From the IMG/VR virus record IMGVR_UViG_3300033153_010125, positions 1-64,000 of that record: a stretch of DNA of 64,000 nucleotides; one strand, 5' to 3'. The position numbers and the translations under genes were made by a program. This document shows, in pieces, positions 11,401 through 19,567 of the stretch. Each line of letters starts with the position of its first letter. Within the stretch, counting starts at the first letter, position 1. Below the pieces are notes generated by a model. It saw nothing but the letters and a program-made list of their open reading frames with translations. It was not told the origin of the DNA and did not search any database. This DNA is from a virus.

Positions 11401-12035
11401 CCTGGAAAGCTTCCTAATGTAGCTTCATGTTGAATGTTTGGTAAAGATATTGGTGTATACGCAGCTCCGTCCCATAGGAAGGCCTCATTTACATCATCAG
11501 CTAAATAAATAACTCCTAAAGATCCTGTGCCTGGAAAAGCAGCTTCGTTGGCATAATTAATAACTTCATCTAATATTGCATCCTCAAGATTTAATTGGAT
11601 AGCCATGAAATCGGATGCTGTAGCTGCTGTATCCACTAGCGCAATTAAAACATCTCCTGCATCAAGTTCATCTGATCCTGAAGCAAGTCCTACAATTGTT
11701 CCTGCTACAGTAATTCGCCAAGTATCTCCTGCCTCTATCGATAAATCCGCTGCTCCTAAATCATCAACACCTGATCCTTGTGTAGGTATCAATCCTCCAG
11801 ATGCATCATGCCCCCCTGGTATTAATGATCCAAATTTATTTAAGTCATCTATATTAGCTATTTGACGTACTTGCCCACCACTATAGTGATACACATGGTC
11901 ATCTGTTGTCAGTTGCCATGCACGTCCTTCAAAAAGGTCTCCTCCTGTTGGATGGGCCGCTAATTTCTCAATAGAAAAATTCTGTATCTCTTGTTGATTA
12001 AAATCCTGATCAACGTATGTGTTTTTCTTAGCCAT
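8445..12035 (-). CDS. Large modular tail fibre
   Basis: 1196 aa, Gly/Thr/Ser-rich beta modules with no signal peptide. Residues about 150-430 hold three copies of a unit with the pattern FPGTG...D-ILY-ADD...YFWDG-AY, each ending in a D-G-x-L-T-G-N-R-T-V motif that recurs alone downstream (DDSITGNRTV, GSLTVNTTV). Around residue 800 there is a stretch VGIGTAGPSGKLHVQ typical of fibre shaft-to-head transitions, then a C-terminal domain with TGYGVKVDFD and GTGYGIDVDFG repeats. These features are typical of long trimeric fibres in Bacteroidota phages. It follows a run of small tail genes with 9-nt spacing and probably carries host recognition, though no receptor-binding site can be named. Confidence 0.75.
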   Translation of the reverse strand: MAKKNTYVDQDFNQQEIQNFSIEKLAAHPTGGDLFEGRAWQLTTDDHVYHYSGGQVRQIANIDDLNKFGSLIPGGHDASGGLIPTQGSGVDDLGAADLSIEAGDTWRITVAGTIVGLASGSDELDAGDVLIALVDTAATASDFMAIQLNLEDAILDEVINYANEAAFPGTGSLGVIYLADDVNEAFLWDGAAYTPISLPNIQHEATLGSFPGTGDMDILYIADDSQLVYFWDGVAYIPLSGVFSNFYAVDGALTGNRTVSGGSNNLTFTGILAYTISTATYDLVTAGDADEIIGGNKTVSVVGASSETSAGKTNTSTGAGNSIVNVTDPDGAWIAPSDANPDGNVTVGIAGMVKYDTTDDHFRFYEGGAWRTFGSEVNIQHVTDFASLPVSGDPDIFYVTDDTDIVYFWDGAAYQLVGGGSLYTNDGSLTGSRTVTMGSNSLTFDQSASNFSFVNFSDTTGLITINSGVVTSTFTASGDSMVLDGDSGVYRQGGSVGEGQTILSFPVPATPSTNFTLLLPTDVNGTVALLSDIPAAANTLYSADDSITGNRTVTGNENLIQFVNTNFKAESGDGAYIEINADEVNMYGGAGVAIYSLVQLTRASVASQSLYFNDNVNANAGVLTNAPLLTVARTWTLQDGDGTLAFLTDIPAATGDGIYDGSGSLTVNTTVSGAFDLEFTNSGTFKRTGGASNGDIAIDVYAGAIQAFTVTKTTADANIAITNGQSNISLNSNQIFVTTDNLGFAEGWIDMGTTSTKIGFGSGSTAYLDFTATGTAVTGPATFNSSFRLANLTTTPAAGYVLQSTDALGNADWVIASGDGIYDGSGTVAIATDVTLGAALVFNNTRQPHAISFHGDTLFNVLVIDAATDSVGIGTAGPSGKLHVQSSGATTGSKKAILVSASNSGTAENAGVDIDVSGSTSGTNWGVKVLARNSSTRNVGQASYTWGTTTTPSLADIATYGHTSNSASTSATSTYASYFENVQTNTANKYGQNIILSGDQASGTGYGVKVDFDTTFTSGTGYGIDVDFGGTTPTKYGARVVMNEGGTTHYGVYLDISGATTNYGFLTNAPLNGLGTFAPDALLEITGGQMYVAQTTDTVGTTTATIDWDEGNHTVLDMEPSTGTVTLTLSNPKAGAWYAIKVIQGSGGNNITWPGTVFWEGAIGAPVISATDNFIDLIRLYYDGTNYLGSYIQGFA

Positions 12036-12044
12036 TTCTATTTA

Positions 12045-13007
12045 TTATGTAGAATAAATTACTCTTACTTCAATATCTACTAAACCAACATTGGATGTTA
12101 ATGTTATATTGTCTCCGGAAACCGATATAAGAATTCCGTCTGTGATATTTTCCCCTGTACTATCTAGTACTAATATTGATTCCATCCCCACCATAGTGGC
12201 TACATTTACAACAAGTGGTGTAAGTGCTACTAAGGTCTCTGTTGATGAGAAAGTATTCAGTGTATCTCCTGCAACCTGTAGAGCATAAAAGTGTCCGTTT
12301 ACATAAACAGACCCTCCACTTTGTGTCACAGTTACAAGCATTGTACTATTCGCTGGAATAGGAAAACCTGTTGCTGATAACTCAACGATTGCTCCACCAT
12401 CTCTTATCCAAGCTCCTGTTGTGTTCGAAAATGTAATAGCCCTTGCCACTGCTGTGGTGTTGACTACTAAATATAGATAATCATCTGATACTAAGTGATC
12501 ATTCCCATCAATTAAAAGGTCTCCCGTATTTTCAAGATGTACCTCTCTTTTAGAATGTGTATTTGGATCAAGTGTTAATGTAGATATTACACTATGGTGT
12601 ATTGTCTCTTCTTTAAATCTTGGTAAAGATGTTGCTAATACCGTTGATTCCCAAAGATCAATAGTTCCGTTATTTGTATACCACTTAAGTTGACTTGTGT
12701 TTGTATCATACCACGTATCCCCATATTTAGGAGATGTATGTGCTGCTACTCCAGTGGTATGTTGCCCTGTCACAAACGTTGTGCTTGTTCCAGATTCATC
12801 TCCTGGAGCATGTGTATATGTACCATCTGCATTGTTTACCAATGTTGAAGTAGCTACACCCTCTATGATATAGTTAGTGATATTCTGGATCACGACCTCT
12901 ATAAGGTCACCAGTAGTAATTCCTAATTCTGGAATGTCTGGTCCAGTATACCTTGCGACTGTTGTTGAACAACAACATGCACTTTGATTACATTTTGGAC
13001 AGGCCAT
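12045..13007 (-). CDS. Fibre-associated protein with Cys-rich N-terminus
   Basis: 320 aa. The N-terminus MACPKCNQSACCC carries six cysteines in 13 residues, probably a metal-binding or disulfide knot in the virion. It is followed by YTGPDIPELGITTGD and then VVIQNI helix, a module shared in outline with the products at 13010, 14297 and 14863. The rest is beta-rich with a KYGDTWYD motif like that of fibre head domains. Position between two fibres suggests a short fibre or fibre adaptor. Confidence 0.6.
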   Translation of the reverse strand: MACPKCNQSACCCSTTVARYTGPDIPELGITTGDLIEVVIQNITNYIIEGVATSTLVNNADGTYTHAPGDESGTSTTFVTGQHTTGVAAHTSPKYGDTWYDTNTSQLKWYTNNGTIDLWESTVLATSLPRFKEETIHHSVISTLTLDPNTHSKREVHLENTGDLLIDGNDHLVSDDYLYLVVNTTAVARAITFSNTTGAWIRDGGAIVELSATGFPIPANSTMLVTVTQSGGSVYVNGHFYALQVAGDTLNTFSSTETLVALTPLVVNVATMVGMESILVLDSTGENITDGILISVSGDNITLTSNVGLVDIEVRVIYST

Positions 13008-13009
13008 AC

Positions 13010-14290
13010 TTATTCTTGTATTTGAGCAATTGCTTGCTGTATTTGTGTTAATGTGATATCTTCTCCTAATGGATAACTTGTTGTGAATTTAATCCTAAAC
13101 CCTCCTAAATCAGCCGCTTTTCTACCGTCAAAATCTGCTGGATAGTTCGCAGAAGATATTGGACTGACTCTTTTATCTGCTGCTGAGGCTCCATCATACT
13201 CTGTATAAAATGTAGTATAATTTGGTGCTATCCCCCCTCTAGTAACTCTCGACACTACTTGATGAAATGGTGAATTTGGTGTAACAACTGCAGCATACGC
13301 ATCATTATCTGTGTCGGATAATGTATTTAATGCTACTGTTCCATCAGTATTTATCTTAGTCTCTGGAAAAAGTGTTGTTAAGTTAAGCTCATACTTACCT
13401 CCTGTATCATCTATTGCCCTATAGCTCATTTCAAAGTGGCTCAATAAATGCGTTTTTGATGGGGCAAGATCTACAGGCATTACAGGATTGTGTGTCTGCA
13501 TAGTCCCTTCTGTCAAAACATCATACCCTCCAGACATTCCTGTATAGATTTGAACTTTTGATTTATACGAGTCTGGGTATTCACTACTATTTGTCAGAAG
13601 AGTCGCTCCTCCAAAAACACTAGATAGTGGTAATAATAGATACCCCTCTAAGAAAACTGTCGTACCAACCACTCTAATACAAGGATAATCCCCTTTTAAA
13701 TCATAAGCTGGTAGACCAAAATTATATGTGGTGTTGAAATCATTCATTATGATCCATCCACTGTCATACATACTGTCTCCGTCATTACCGTTGTAGACAA
13801 CAAATGTTCCTAAAGAGATAGTTTCTAAAGCATCTGCCCACAATGTGTAGGTATCCGTTTGTCCAGCTGCTCCTGCTGTAGGTGTAGCTCCATCTGTTGA
13901 TGTAAAAGACGCATGATCAATTCCCTGTCCATCAACTCCGTTATACACAACAAAGGTTCCGAGTACTATAGTTTCTTCAGCATCCCCATAAATAGTGTAT
14001 GTAGAGGTTTGCCCAGTTTGGCCCTCAGTTCCTGCCTCACCTGTGAAAATTACATGATCAATTCCTTGACCATCATCTCCCGGATCTCCATCTAGCCCTG
14101 GAGCCATTTCACAAATCTTAGCTTCTATTTTTTGTATGATTGCCTCTAATGTATCTCCTTTAACAACCTCAATACAAGGCATCCCTTCTCCAGCATGCCT
14201 TATACAGGCAAGTGAAGTTATTTCAATTGGACAACCGCAGGTCTCTAAGCAGTCATTTGTAGTAGATTCAGTACATTCTTCGCAAGCCAT
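13010..14290 (-). CDS. Collagen-like short tail fibre
   Basis: 426 aa. The N-terminal Cys-rich segment (CEECTES and CLETCGCP) leads to a 'GDTLEAIIQKIEAKI' helix, then a G-x-y collagen-like stretch (GLDGDPGDDGQGID, residues about 65-80). Two copies follow of a roughly 45-residue unit reading GQTxTYT...ETI-LGTFVVYNGxDG. The C-terminal 250 residues are a mixed beta domain. The repeats are typical of phage fibres, with the N-terminus acting as the virion anchor. Confidence 0.65.
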   Translation of the reverse strand: MACEECTESTTNDCLETCGCPIEITSLACIRHAGEGMPCIEVVKGDTLEAIIQKIEAKICEMAPGLDGDPGDDGQGIDHVIFTGEAGTEGQTGQTSTYTIYGDAEETIVLGTFVVYNGVDGQGIDHASFTSTDGATPTAGAAGQTDTYTLWADALETISLGTFVVYNGNDGDSMYDSGWIIMNDFNTTYNFGLPAYDLKGDYPCIRVVGTTVFLEGYLLLPLSSVFGGATLLTNSSEYPDSYKSKVQIYTGMSGGYDVLTEGTMQTHNPVMPVDLAPSKTHLLSHFEMSYRAIDDTGGKYELNLTTLFPETKINTDGTVALNTLSDTDNDAYAAVVTPNSPFHQVVSRVTRGGIAPNYTTFYTEYDGASAADKRVSPISSANYPADFDGRKAADLGGFRIKFTTSYPLGEDITLTQIQQAIAQIQE

Positions 14291-14296
14291 AATTTC

Positions 14297-14860
14297 TTAG
14301 TTGTAAATCTTAATCTCTAATATTGTATTCACTCCATCAAGTAGCCCATCTGTGAGTGTTGTTGCCGCCCCAACTTCTACAGCTGTTTTAATAGACAATG
14401 TATTATCATCAACTCTTTCTACATAAAACTTATCCAAACTTGTTTCATCAAGTACTGCGTATGTAGGTCTATCATTTGGTGGTGTTATCACTGTCTTTGT
14501 TGCTATAAAAGCTCCAGTAGACACCAATGTAAATTCCCCTGCTGATACCCTAGTTAAAGTGGGTGTTAAGCTGGCACTATTAGTAATAACAGTCGCCTCT
14601 GTTGGATCTGATGTGCCATCTTGGTCCAACGCTACTACATATGTAGTATACGTAGGTAAATAGGTACTCTGTGCAGTTTTCAACTTCTGTATCGCCCTAG
14701 AGATAACTCCTAGAATTGTTGACATAGTGATACCTTTTCCGTACCTTAAATATATATCAGCCTCTTCTGAGATAATACAGTCTGTACTAACCAAGTCAGT
14801 ACATTCTAAAGACTCGTTGTCCACAGTAGGCTCATTTGGGTCTATACAATCTTCAGCCAT
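14297..14860 (-). CDS. Small tail/fibre protein, unknown
   Basis: 187 aa. N-terminal cysteines (MAEDC, LECTD, TDC) then GKGITMSTILGVISRAIQKL, matching the anchor-like module of its neighbours. The rest is Thr/Val-rich beta. It sits in a tightly packed run (2-7 nt gaps) between 15321 and 13010. Probably a paralogous fibre subunit or adaptor. Confidence 0.55.
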   Translation of the reverse strand: MAEDCIDPNEPTVDNESLECTDLVSTDCIISEEADIYLRYGKGITMSTILGVISRAIQKLKTAQSTYLPTYTTYVVALDQDGTSDPTEATVITNSASLTPTLTRVSAGEFTLVSTGAFIATKTVITPPNDRPTYAVLDETSLDKFYVERVDDNTLSIKTAVEVGAATTLTDGLLDGVNTILEIKIYN

Positions 14861-14862
14861 CT

Positions 14863-15321
14863 TTATTTATTTAATTTGTTAAGCATTAATTGAAGTAAGT
14901 CTTTTACTGTTGAAGGCTGTTCTCCGCAATCATCAACAAGTTCTCCTAACTCCAATCCCATACATGAAATTGTTTCATCAAAAATAGGTGAGCAACTTTC
15001 ACACCCCGTACATCCTGGTGTAGGAAGTCCAACATACTCTGCTATCTCACAGATCTTTTCCTCCATGGCCAAAAATGCTTCCTTGGCTTTTAAGGTATCT
15101 CCTTCTTTTGCATATGCAATACAGTTGTTCCCCAGCTCTCCTAAGTCTAACCCTTCAGAAAGGTCATCTACTTGAAGATTAAGATCCTCAATAACCTCCT
15201 CCACAGAAGGGTTATCACATTCTTCTATTTTGGTGTTCTTATGTAACTCACCCTCATAGTCTACGCATTTTGCGTTGCTCTTCTTTCCGCAGGTGTTTGA
15301 TACTTTATCTTTACAGCTCAT
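14863..15321 (-). CDS. Small Cys-rich tail protein
   Basis: 152 aa with eleven or more cysteines, including CTGCESC near residue 107 and N-terminal CKDK...TCGKK...KCVDYEGE. Two short helix-forming units (LDLGELGNNCIAYAKEGDT and LELGELVDDCGEQPS) look like an internal duplication of the same 'LGELxxDC' motif. Overlaps the previous gene by 11 nt. Probably a virion component of the fibre base. The cysteine pattern suggests metal or disulfide stabilisation. Confidence 0.55.
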   Translation of the reverse strand: MSCKDKVSNTCGKKSNAKCVDYEGELHKNTKIEECDNPSVEEVIEDLNLQVDDLSEGLDLGELGNNCIAYAKEGDTLKAKEAFLAMEEKICEIAEYVGLPTPGCTGCESCSPIFDETISCMGLELGELVDDCGEQPSTVKDLLQLMLNKLNK

Positions 15322-15568
15322 GGATCTTTGTTATTGCTTTTCTAATAAGTGATTCTCTAATTCTAGTTTGTTGATCATCACTTATGTAGCAGTAATCATT
15401 ACAATGTAATCTAGAGAGTCTTAAAATATTTCTCATTTTAGATGTACAAACATACCCGATTTCAAATTTAAGTTCTTTTAATAAGTCTTCAGCAGTACCT
15501 GTCAACATTTGAGCTATTACATCTCCTGTTGGTAAATTCTGTTTAGTTATTATAGATTGAGAACTCAT
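15311..15568 (-). CDS. Unknown small protein of the tail operon
   Basis: 85 aa, basic and helical, with CTSKMRNILRLSRLHCNDYC giving a three-Cys region near residues 40-60. Overlaps both neighbours (26 nt upstream, 11 nt downstream), which supports real translation in a coupled series. No family recognised. Confidence 0.5.
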   Translation of the reverse strand: MSSQSIITKQNLPTGDVIAQMLTGTAEDLLKELKFEIGYVCTSKMRNILRLSRLHCNDYCYISDDQQTRIRESLIRKAITKIHEL

Positions 15569-15806
15569 TTTCTACGTACTCCTTTAAGGCATTTATTGTT
15601 TGTAGATCGGGGCAGGATTCCACAGCCTCTATTAATAGCTGCTCTACATCACTCCGCATCTCTTTATATTCAATTTTTTTATCAGGGTCTGTTGTTATCC
15701 TCTCAAGTGTAATAAGATTGTTCCTGATTTTATGTAAGTCGGATACTTTACCGCTGCAACTAGTACTATTGACTAACCCATTAGTTCCTTTTGTACACCC
15801 ACACAT
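15543..15806 (-). CDS. Unknown small protein of the tail operon
   Basis: 87 aa. The N-terminus MCGCTKGTNGLVNSTSC has three cysteines, then a predicted helical hairpin with charged residues. Its start codon shares a base with the upstream gene's stop. By context an assembly factor or minor tail protein. Confidence 0.5.
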   Translation of the reverse strand: MCGCTKGTNGLVNSTSCSGKVSDLHKIRNNLITLERITTDPDKKIEYKEMRSDVEQLLIEAVESCPDLQTINALKEYVENEFSIYNN

Positions 15807-16321
15807 TACTCACATGTTGAGCAGTTAAGAATGTCATCTACCATTTCTTGAGCCTCTTCAAAAAGCATTGCTGCCTTTTCAATATTGTCATACCTCAAAA
15901 AAGCTTGTGCAGCTAATTTTAAAAACTCAATTCTTGTCATTTTTTTGTTGAATGCCTCTTTATCAATTTCCTCAAGTCTATCAACAAATATCTTATCGAC
16001 CTCCATATCATGGAGATCTGTTTTTAGATAGTAGTACTCTTTAGTATATGTCTCCGGTGATCCTGTTACTGTAATTGTGTAAATACCATCAGGTAATGTT
16101 GTCAGACCCTCTTGTCCTACACAGTTTACGCCAAGCATGTTACTGTTAAAAACATTCAATTTGTTTTTATCATAGAACTTAACAACTGGTTTTTCATACC
16201 CAGGCAACAAGATATTGATAATCGAGGGCTTCTCTTTTATCAGTCCCCAAACACTTAAATCCACTACCTTCAAATAGTATGGATTAGTGTGTATTGAAAA
16301 ATCTATATGGATTGCTGCCAT
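15806..16321 (-). CDS. Beta-rich N-terminal domain protein, first gene of fibre operon
   Basis: 171 aa. Residues 1-105 are beta-rich with LPDGIYTITVTGSPE, like an Ig or carbohydrate-binding fold. Residues 110-165 form two charged helices with a tetratricopeptide-like spacing (FLKLAAQAFLRYDNIEKA). The protein ends CSTCE. The ATG at 16321 is fixed by the promoter box 4 nt upstream. Probable tail or fibre-assembly protein. Confidence 0.55.
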   Translation of the reverse strand: MAAIHIDFSIHTNPYYLKVVDLSVWGLIKEKPSIINILLPGYEKPVVKFYDKNKLNVFNSNMLGVNCVGQEGLTTLPDGIYTITVTGSPETYTKEYYYLKTDLHDMEVDKIFVDRLEEIDKEAFNKKMTRIEFLKLAAQAFLRYDNIEKAAMLFEEAQEMVDDILNCSTCE

Positions 16322-16325
16322 GTTG

Positions 16326-16368
16326 CAAATTTAAGTACAGCCATCCTATTTTCAAAAAAGATTAGATT
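16326..16368 (-). promoter_or_regulatory. Class A (late) promoter, leaderless
   Basis: Minus strand AAATCTAATCTTTTTTG at 16369-16353, 19-nt spacer, then TAAATTTG at 16333-16326. The ATG at 16321 follows after 4 nt. Both the -33 and -7 elements match the Bacteroidota consensus. Confidence 0.8.
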
Positions 16369-16407
16369 TGCTGATATTAAATACATATCCGTTATAAAAA
16401 CAGATTA

Positions 16408-16824
16408 TTATTTTCCATCAAGTCCTAGAAACTCCAATATTTTTATCCACCACCTTACCCACCATTTATCTCTTTTTATAGGAGGTATTATTTCTGGCTC
16501 TTCTTCAACTTCTATTTCTGGCTCAGGTTCTGTCTCAGGTTCTGTCTCAGGTTCAGGCTCAGGTTCCGGCTCAGGTGTTTTAATAGCCATCCTTAATGGG
16601 CCTGCTCCATCAATCTCTTCTTCTGTAGGTTGATAAATATCATCTTGAGTAACCTCTATATATTCTAAATTATTCTTATCAAACAATTCTGGGTGGGTAT
16701 TTAAGCTATTTATATCACAGAAGTGGTCTCCATTAATAGTTACACCATAACCAAAATCGTCTATACCATTTCTTTTATGCGCATTTGATTCGCAAAACCC
16801 TTGTGTTAGTTTTATATATTTCAT
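16408..16824 (-). CDS. Protein with Glu-Pro repeat linker and Trp-rich tail
   Basis: 138 aa. Residues 1-75 form a small charged domain; residues about 76-115 are a low-complexity PEPEPE/TEPE linker; the last 20 residues are basic and aromatic (KRDKWWVRWWIKILEFLG), resembling a membrane-active amphipathic helix. It overlaps the upstream 809-aa gene by 4 nt and is last before the 16.3-kb promoter. Might be a membrane-contact or cap protein. Function unknown. Confidence 0.5.
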   Translation of the reverse strand: MKYIKLTQGFCESNAHKRNGIDDFGYGVTINGDHFCDINSLNTHPELFDKNNLEYIEVTQDDIYQPTEEEIDGAGPLRMAIKTPEPEPEPEPETEPETEPEPEIEVEEEPEIIPPIKRDKWWVRWWIKILEFLGLDGK

Positions 16825-19250
16825 TGTCTTCCTAATATTGTGTTTAACTCTGTTACATTGGTGTTGTTTAATGCCACTTGTGTAGATGTGAGTTTGTCTC
16901 CTATATGCGCATACTGGACATTCCCAGCTGATTTATTGAGTTGTGCTCCATAGTTTTCCCAGGCTCCTATTAGCGTTGAATAAGTTGTTGGCAAAGAGGC
17001 AGCTAGCGCAACACTAGGTGTAGAGTTTATAAGAACTGTTCCTTGATACCCACTCCCTAAAATATTAGATGTACGAGTAACTGTTAAATAAGAAATATAA
17101 TCTGTAGCAGCTATTCCAGTAAATGCCGCATTATTTATATATGCATGGAAAGTGTTCACAGTATTATTTCTTATCGCAGATCCTATAGCTGAACTATCTC
17201 TAGCCCCCATTGATTGAGTGCTATTGGTAGACTTCAGCCATAAAGATATTGCCCAATCAAACCCACCGGTGACTTCAGTTTTAAAATCATTATTTACATC
17301 AATATACTGCGTTGTCCCGTTTAGAATAGTTCCTGTCCCGTCATGTGTTGGGGACCCTATATAGGTTAAATCTGAGACAGCCGTTACCATATTAATAGCA
17401 TGTGTAGCTGCAGTTCCTCCTATGAAAGGATATACTCTTTTAAACCCACCCCATAAGCCATCTGATTTTGAAGTTATTATAAAATTTTCTATTGCACCTT
17501 TTAGAATAGGCACTGATACACCATACAGACTGGGTGCATCAATCTCTGAGCCATTGGCAACAGTTAGCGCATGCCAATAGGTATACGCATCTACATCTGT
17601 AAAAAAATAATCTACTGGTCTAATAGCTGCATTCAACGCCTCAACTGCATTAGTTAGTGTAATCGCTTGAGAACCTGTGAGTGCACCACCTATTGACGCA
17701 AATTTAATATTCCCAGCTATCGTCCCTTGAAAATTGTTTCCAATATTAGCTGCCCCAATAGCACATGGATAGGTGGCTTGTAGAGTATCTGCATTTGTTG
17801 CAGTAGAGTTTGCTACTGAAACCCCATCTATATAAAAATCTGACCTTGTTATACTGGTTCTAGAACCGATTAAAACTTTATGTAGCTCTTCATCTGTAGT
17901 GGCATAACTTACTGTGTCCCCTAAATTGCTCCTATATATAGAAGCAAGATTCCTCATATAGCTTTCATTGGTAGTATTCTGACGGCACCCAATAGACACC
18001 TCACTATTTAATGTGTTCCCAAAGGTTGCTAAGTGAAAATCATTATTAGTAAGATCTGTTGACATATCATTTTGCATATGACATCTCCCAGTAGAAGCCC
18101 CATTAAAATTTACACCTTCTGCGTTATTATATGGCTTACCAGTAGCCCCAGAATATATTAAATCTGAACCTAAATCAACTGCATTAATAGCATGTGTTTC
18201 ATCACTCCCCCCTATAAAGAGAAACATCCTGATCATCTTGTTATAAGTAGTATCCACTTTGAGTGCTATATAGAAGTCATCAATGGCTTTCATTATAGTG
18301 GAATTGTTTTTTCTATATACAGAAGGGCAATCTAAATCTCCTAGGTTAGCATCTGTCAATGCACCCCAATACGCCTCTGCATCTGTATCCGAAAAAGTAT
18401 AATGCCTACCTATATTAGTATTTAATGTTCTTATATCTGTATCAAAATCAATTACTTGTGCTGTATTTAACCCAGTCCCTATTGACGCAGCTTTTATATT
18501 TCCGTCTGGGCTATTAGCCAATACTGGGGTCCCCCCATTATCCCAACAACCAATAAGTGTTGAGTAAGTAGATGGAAGGTTTTCAGCAACCGAGCCAACG
18601 TTGGATAATATTGTAACGGTATCTACATATAACTTCAAGTCTGTTTGTGATAATCTAGTACCAACTATAACTGCTTTAGGCCATTGATTAGCTGGAGCAG
18701 CATCAGTTATAATTAAATTATCAATACCTACTCTAACCTCCCCTTCATTTAAATTCTGTCTCCAATAAAGATTTATAATGGCAGAATCTCTTGACCCCAT
18801 TGAGTAAGGTGAATCAGTGGTAATACCACCCCATTGCATAATATGTGAACTAAACGCTGTTAAATCAGCATCTGGACTATTATTCATGTCGGCATATTGA
18901 GTAGTGCCGTTTAAAACCATTCCTGTACTATTATGTATTGGTGAGCCTACATAAGTTAGTTCAGAAGCAGCTGTTACCATATTAACAGCATGGGTCACAT
19001 CTGTTCCCCCTATAAATGGATACATTCTTACTAAATCTGAATAATATCCATTAACTTTTGCATCAACAAAAAAAGTATCAATTGCGCCTTTTAAGATATC
19101 CAACTCTATTGCATATGTAGTTAAAGCATCTATATCTCCCCCATTGGCTGTGGCTAATGAATTATAGTATGCCGCTGCATCAGAGTCTAGAAAAAGATAC
19201 CCCCCTTCAACGCTCATCATGAACCCAAACCCAAACCTAAACCCTCTCAT
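16821..19250 (-). CDS. Triple-repeat lectin-like fibre
   Basis: 809 aa made of three tandem units of about 265 residues, starting near residues 20, 290 and 555. Each begins with a pattern F-x-D-x-D-A-x-x-Y, continues with a helix, a V-R-M/V-Y-P-F-I-G-G motif, and an LNGTTQY or FNGA motif that recalls concanavalin/LamG-like domains. Copy 2 is the most diverged. The start could also be the Met pair at residues 11-12. No enzyme motif seen. I infer a cell-surface-binding virion protein. Confidence 0.65.
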   Translation of the reverse strand: MRGFRFGFGFMMSVEGGYLFLDSDAAAYYNSLATANGGDIDALTTYAIELDILKGAIDTFFVDAKVNGYYSDLVRMYPFIGGTDVTHAVNMVTAASELTYVGSPIHNSTGMVLNGTTQYADMNNSPDADLTAFSSHIMQWGGITTDSPYSMGSRDSAIINLYWRQNLNEGEVRVGIDNLIITDAAPANQWPKAVIVGTRLSQTDLKLYVDTVTILSNVGSVAENLPSTYSTLIGCWDNGGTPVLANSPDGNIKAASIGTGLNTAQVIDFDTDIRTLNTNIGRHYTFSDTDAEAYWGALTDANLGDLDCPSVYRKNNSTIMKAIDDFYIALKVDTTYNKMIRMFLFIGGSDETHAINAVDLGSDLIYSGATGKPYNNAEGVNFNGASTGRCHMQNDMSTDLTNNDFHLATFGNTLNSEVSIGCRQNTTNESYMRNLASIYRSNLGDTVSYATTDEELHKVLIGSRTSITRSDFYIDGVSVANSTATNADTLQATYPCAIGAANIGNNFQGTIAGNIKFASIGGALTGSQAITLTNAVEALNAAIRPVDYFFTDVDAYTYWHALTVANGSEIDAPSLYGVSVPILKGAIENFIITSKSDGLWGGFKRVYPFIGGTAATHAINMVTAVSDLTYIGSPTHDGTGTILNGTTQYIDVNNDFKTEVTGGFDWAISLWLKSTNSTQSMGARDSSAIGSAIRNNTVNTFHAYINNAAFTGIAATDYISYLTVTRTSNILGSGYQGTVLINSTPSVALAASLPTTYSTLIGAWENYGAQLNKSAGNVQYAHIGDKLTSTQVALNNTNVTELNTILGRQ

Positions 19251-19251
19251 A

Positions 19252-19545
19252 TTATCTGACGTATGTGCAGCTTCCTGCTCCTAGTTGAATATGACTAAAT
19301 ATTGTGCCTGATGTTGTAGGCGCTATCCCATTACCTCCTGTTGGATTACCAATAGTACTCACATACTCCCCAGCGATATTTTCATTAGACCCATTGATTT
19401 TGAGAACAACCACAGTAGCATCTGGACTGAATTGTATTAAAGACGCTTCGATCTCATGTGGCTCAGTATCGTTGATTATCTTTGCCCCTCTATGCCCTGT
19501 TAAGACGTCCATTCCGAAACTCCTTAATCTCTTTATCAGCCCCAT
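19252..19545 (-). CDS. Small beta virion protein (decoration or fibre accessory)
   Basis: 97 aa. After a basic N-terminus the chain alternates short beta strands and ends FSHIQLGAGSCTYVR, a pattern common in small phage decoration or fibre-attachment proteins. One nt separates it from the 809-aa fibre, suggesting coupled production. Function by context only. Confidence 0.5.
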   Translation of the reverse strand: MGLIKRLRSFGMDVLTGHRGAKIINDTEPHEIEASLIQFSPDATVVVLKINGSNENIAGEYVSTIGNPTGGNGIAPTTSGTIFSHIQLGAGSCTYVR

Positions 19546-19567
19546 AATTTGTGTTATTTAAAAATAT

